64,000 bases of DNA from Cephalotus follicularis (Eukaryota; Streptophyta; Magnoliopsida; Oxalidales; Cephalotaceae), in contig BDDD01005858.1 of the NCBI GenBank assembly GCA_001972305.1, positions 1 through 64,000 on the forward strand, read 5' to 3'. Below, in pieces: positions 60,169-64,000 of this stretch. The notes beneath the pieces are model-generated. The model had not been told where the DNA came from and did no database searches. It saw nothing but the letters and a program-made list of their open reading frames with translations. Both the position numbers and the translations under genes were made by a program. Position 1 is the stretch's first letter. Each line of letters opens with the position of its first letter.

Positions 60169-61911
60169 TTGATCCCTGGACACCCTTGAGACACGTTTAC
60201 ACGCCCTGGTATGTGGAGCTGGCTACCTTAGCGTTATACATCCCTGTAGGTAACCACTTTTTGCCGTACAAGTTGTTGGAATGTACTACGCTCTCTTTTG
60301 TGAAGGCGTTACTATGGTCTCCATTGTCATGCGCCATTGTATGCCACTGCGTGCGTCTTGTGCACGCTGAGAGCCAAGGATGGAAGCGCTTGAAAAGCTA
60401 AGATGCCGAGGACTCAAGGTGCCGAGCTTCACTGCCATACCCGAGCTCCACCACCATGCCGGGCATCCATGCCAGAGCTTGACGCATCATTGAGCATCCG
60501 TGCCGAGATGCCTAGCTTTCCCTGCAATGGCGTCGAGGTGGCAAGGTGTCGAGCAAAAATGCTAGAGACGCTGGGAAGAAATGACAGAGGCGCAAGGAAG
60601 AAATGCCAGAAGCGCCGGGGGTGACATGCAGAGGTGCCTAGCTCTTCTCTGCAATGGCGCCCGAGGTGGCAAGGTGTTGAGTATGCCAAGCCAGGGATGT
60701 CGTGGTAATGCACTAGAGGAGTTATGGTGACATGCCATAGATGCCGGAGTAATGCACCGGGGGTGCCATTGGCCAGAGGTGGAGCGCAACGCACTGGTAC
60801 TTGCTGAGCTCTACCTCTGCCATGCATTCTTGCGTGCGCCCAAGAAGAGAAGATAAATTAGTGAATGCACACATGCGTCCTTGCATGTGCATGTCCCCGC
60901 AGTACCCGGCTTGCATGTGTTTTCCCTGTATAAGAAAGGAAATTGAATTCTTATATGCATGTGTCCCCGGGAAGGTATTGACATGTCGAATGTCCACTCT
61001 GCATGGGCCATGCATGCGCCAGAACGTGACTTTGTGCATGGAAGGCACTATGCACTCTTTTATGCCCTGGTCAGGTTTAAGCTATGGAATGTAAAGAGTA
61101 AAGGAAGTATAAGGATGATCCCAGGCAGATGAGCCCAACTGGGGAGAATTCTGCCGAGCAGGTGAACCAAATGGGTGAATACCGTGAGGTAGGTGATCCT
61201 CGGGCGAATCCGCCTAATGGTGAACCTAAAGGTGAATTCCGCCAGAGCTGGTGATCCAAAGGGTGAACCGCCATAACAGGTGAGCAAAGGGCGAATTCCG
61301 CACGGTAGGTGAACCTGGAGGAGAATTCCGCGGGCAGGTGAGCCTAAAGGTGAACCTTACATACTGACCAGACCATAGGATGACCGGACTAGACTCCTCT
61401 GTAATGTGATTGACATGTATGGTTGAATAGAGTAGTTCGAGGACAAATGATGACTTTTATATGATGTTTTATGGTATGCACGCATGTATTATATTTTTCT
61501 CCTTTGCTTTGTATTGGTTGTTTTCTCTGGTATGTGTCCGTATATGTGGTAACCTACACAACCCTCAGGGTTGCTGACCCATTCCTTTGAATGGGCCAGG
61601 TACAGGAACAGGTAGTGGTGGCACATCGCAACAGCATCACGGATAAAGATATAGTAAGTTCCTCCTCCTCGACAGTACGCTTTGTTGGTCGAACTTGTAA
61701 GAAATAATTATGTATTTATTTGTTTTCCTGCTGGTTGTAGCAGTGTATTTTTTTTAAAGTATCAAACTGGGTCTGTATATCCACACATTAAATAAATGTT
61801 TATGTTTATGATTTTTTTAAAGTTTTAAATTTTTATGGTTTACTGATGATGAAATGTACGGATTTTCACGTGTCAGGTCATGGGGCCCATCCCACGGTTC
61901 GGGGCCTGACA
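59399..61911 (+). repeat. Gypsy-2 3' LTR, complete (2513 bp)
   Basis: It runs TGTAAGAGCTC to GGCCTGACA. It contains an (AT)n-(GT)n microsatellite (60091-60167), a gcatg-rich and gccgag-rich G+C part (~60360-61030), ggtgaacc/ggaattcc units (~61120-61350, inverted relative to the solo LTRs), and the cagggttgctgacccattcc block (~61566). It is the reference for recognising 16986-19732 and 28231-30157. ORFs of 65-138 codons inside it are not genes. Confidence 0.92.
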
Positions 61912-63045
61912 AATTGGGCCTAACCTTTTGCTCAGCTTCCAGTGTCGTCGAGAGCTATGGAATGCTTTCTTTCCCCTCTCACTAGTCTTTGGACTAATCC
62001 CCTTCCAGGTTGTTGTTTTGCAGCTGAGGAAGTAGGTGAAGTCTTCACACGTCGGACCACGTTAAGGACTTATTGCGAGGTAGACCGTGGAGTTTGCTCT
62101 TCCCCTGGCCTTCTCGGCTAATCCCCTTCATGCATCTGAGACATACTTTTGGGTTGTGTTTGGGTTGTTTTGTACCTTTTGTAAACATACCTCTATAAAC
62201 CCTGAGATATTGGTGTACAACGTTTATCTTTTATGATATGGAATTATTCTTTCCTCGGTATCTTTTATCTTGATGATGCTTGATGTTTTAGGTTGTTTAG
62301 AGCTTAGTACCGAGCTCCCGAGGTGAGACGTGGATGTACGATGTGTTTGGAGATAGTGGTTGGGGCTCTGTCGACCTTAGATTTAACCTAGGTGCACGGC
62401 AAGTTTCCTTGGCTGGAAGCCAGACCATCTTGGTCATTGCCCGAGCAGGTCCCTGGTCCTAGAGAGGTAGTAGCCAGACCACTAGGCTAGTCAGCAGTCC
62501 TCGGACGTGAGGCTTGCCTGGTGTCTTTGAGAGTCCCTGGGACATGGGTGTGTCCTCAGACTTGAGCGAGTCCTCAGACGTTGTGGTGTGCTCTTGGACC
62601 TTGGTGCATCCCAGGACAATTCGCTGTCCTCGGGCATTTTGGTTCCTTGTGTATCCACGGACGCTTAGTTCGTGTTGAGGCACAAGAGCTTAGGAGTTTG
62701 TTGCAGAGGTTGAGAGTTGTAGCGTTTGGCTCCTCGGGCTTTTTGTAGGCCTTGATGGTTGGGTAAGCACGTGCGGGGCGCGTGTGGGTTCCTCGGGCTT
62801 AAGTGAACGGTGAGTTTTGGTTCCTCAGTAGTTTTCCTTGAGTCCTCAGCCCTTTTCTTTGAACACTGCGTTGTATCACGTGTTCCCTGTCCTAGCATTC
62901 TAGTCGGGCTTTTATGTTTTTAGAACGCCTGGAGCGTCTGCTCAGCGCTTTTGTTGGATGGTTTTGGTTTGGAGGGTTGTTTCCAGGTGTGCCATCCCCG
63001 GCAGAGCTCGTGTCCCCGGGTGTTTTGGGAACGGGTCCTGTTACA
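61912..63045 (+). repeat. LTR fragment of another gypsy-like family
   Basis: A tctataaacc TATA-like box lies at ~62191. Repeated gtcctcgg/gtcctcag and ctcctcggg motifs run from ~62497 to ~62830, and the stretch ends acgggtcctgttaca at 63045, a typical LTR end. No primer site or coding sequence follows. The 5' edge coincides with the end of Gypsy-2. Confidence 0.5.
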
Positions 63046-64000
63046 TTTAGTATTCATCATTTAGTTACTGATTTTTAACTATTCAGCATTAACCAGATGT
63101 TCATTCAAATTCAGTCACTTATCACTTAACGTAAATAAATGCACCCTTAGTGCTGTATTGTTGTGTAGTGTGTTTGTTAAAGGGGGTGGGCCTGGGTAAG
63201 AGTTTAATAACTTTAGTTTTTTAGTTTAGTGGTGGGCTTGGGTGGGTTTATTTTAAAAGGCTTGATTTAAATTGAATAACATGTTTTTAATTTTTTTTTA
63301 AAAAAAAACCGAAAACCTTATGGGTCAAATCGTTAACCGAAAAAACTTCGGTTTGTACTTTCGGTTATAAAAATCGAACCGAAACCAACCAAACAGAAAA
63401 AAAGGTCAATTCAGCTCGATTTTTTAGTTTCCGTCCACTTTCGAACACCCCTAGTAATAGGCTTGACCCAATAAAATAGTGGCCCAAAGTAAAATGGTTT
63501 ACACTGGTCCAATTTGCATTGAAATTCAAAACAAGCCCAAGGAAACAACCCTAGCCCAAAATATGTAAAGGGTTAAAAACAAGTTGACAAAAATTTGGAG
63601 CGGACTTCAAAACTAAATCTGGTTCAAACAATTCAACAAATGACCCAAAAATTTAATATAGATATCCAAAGTTGTTTAAAGGCACCAAAAACAAAACCCA
63701 AAGACTCAAACCTAATAACCCAAAAAATAAAAATCGGACAATGTCTTAAAAATAGGCTTTACAAGTGGGCTTGAATTTCAAAACTAAATGGACCCAAATA
63801 TAATAGGTCAAAATTGAGAGAAAAATTAAGCTAGGCAAAATACGGTATCTACACCTGTTCTCAAACCCGAATGAATACCCTAATCTCAATCCCACCTCAA
63901 ACCCATTTAACTTTTACACTTGTTTCTCAATCTCATCCAATTCGAAACCCGTTATACCCGTTAAATACGCGTTCCACCCGATTATTCATTAATAAGGTAG
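63046..64000. other. AT-rich debris with hAT-like ends
   Basis: The inverted sequence cgaacacccctag (63442-63454) is the usual end of a plant hAT-type element (ctaggggtgttcg), preceded by aaccgaaa-rich DNA. Its partner end is not seen. The last ~140 bp (acccgaatgaataccc, aacccgttatacccg) resemble another hAT-like MITE that runs off the window. No gene is recognised. Confidence 0.45.

Larger units (their letters stand above)
54060..61911 (+). mobile_element. Gypsy-2: chromodomain Ty3/gypsy (Tekay/Del-like) retrotransposon, 5' LTR truncated
   Basis: Order: 3' ~465 bp of the 5' LTR (54060-54525), PBS (54531-54542), gag, protease, RT, RNase H, integrase, chromodomain ending at 59361, PPT (~59386-59398), full 3' LTR (59399-61911). 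The 5' LTR remnant matches 61447-61911 with roughly two dozen differences by eye. It is better preserved than Gypsy-1, with fewer stops, but is non-functional: the protease active site is changed and stops occur throughout. Confidence 0.92.

Noticed and set aside
60403-61287. ORFs of 65-132 codons on both strands
   Set aside because: All within the Gypsy-2 3' LTR, produced by GC-rich and tandem motifs.

Overview
This is nuclear DNA from a plant, most likely a eudicot. Only two ordinary host genes are well supported. One is an intronless U-box/ARM E3 ligase (PUB8-like, 21193-22305). The other is a four-exon WrbA/flavodoxin-type NAD(P)H:quinone oxidoreductase (FQR1-like, 50064-52993). Most of the rest is transposable elements at different stages of decay, set in AT-rich spacer. 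I cannot name a species.

Left part (1-14800) is nested retrotransposons. It holds a Ty1/copia LTR end (1-291), remains of a Tat-type Ty3/gypsy element with an antisense ORF (about 292-3230), a long-TIR DNA element and two MITEs (3231-5190), and a decayed chromodomain gypsy element (Gypsy-1, 5191-~12985). A complete copia solo LTR (11184-12234) sits in the 3' LTR of Gypsy-1. A second Tat antisense ORF with its PPT and 3' LTR follows (12990-14796).

Middle part (14800-32600): an AT-rich spacer; a 2.7 kb solo LTR with an exact 5-bp target-site duplication (16986-19732); the PUB8-like gene; a long spacer; LTR fragments with a CGATA minisatellite; then a recent ~1.5 kb tandem duplication (27094-32040) whose first copy alone carries a solo LTR (28231-30157).

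Right-centre (32600-46150): a direct segmental duplication. Copy A (32578-43314) carries two solo LTRs and a 6.7 kb Mutator-like element (35679-42421). Copy B (43552-46144) lacks the Mutator-like element, so it preserves the empty site, but has its own LTR fragment. The Mutator-like element has a MURA-type transposase on the minus strand and a GRF-type zinc-finger/coiled-coil/membrane-anchor gene on the plus strand. They are convergent, as mudrA and mudrB are in maize MuDR. This is the most interesting system in the window.

Right part (46150-64000): a 653-bp tandem repeat, the FQR1-like gene, a second chromodomain gypsy element (Gypsy-2, 54060-61911; 5' LTR truncated, 3' LTR 2.5 kb), another LTR fragment and hAT-like debris.

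A recurring theme is that several unrelated LTR families carry clusters of a short family-specific, often palindromic motif (GCGTCGACGC, CAGTCGACTG, CCGAGGA/TCCTCGG, CTCCCGAGGAG, GGTTCACC..GGAATTC). All alignments and counts here were made by eye.
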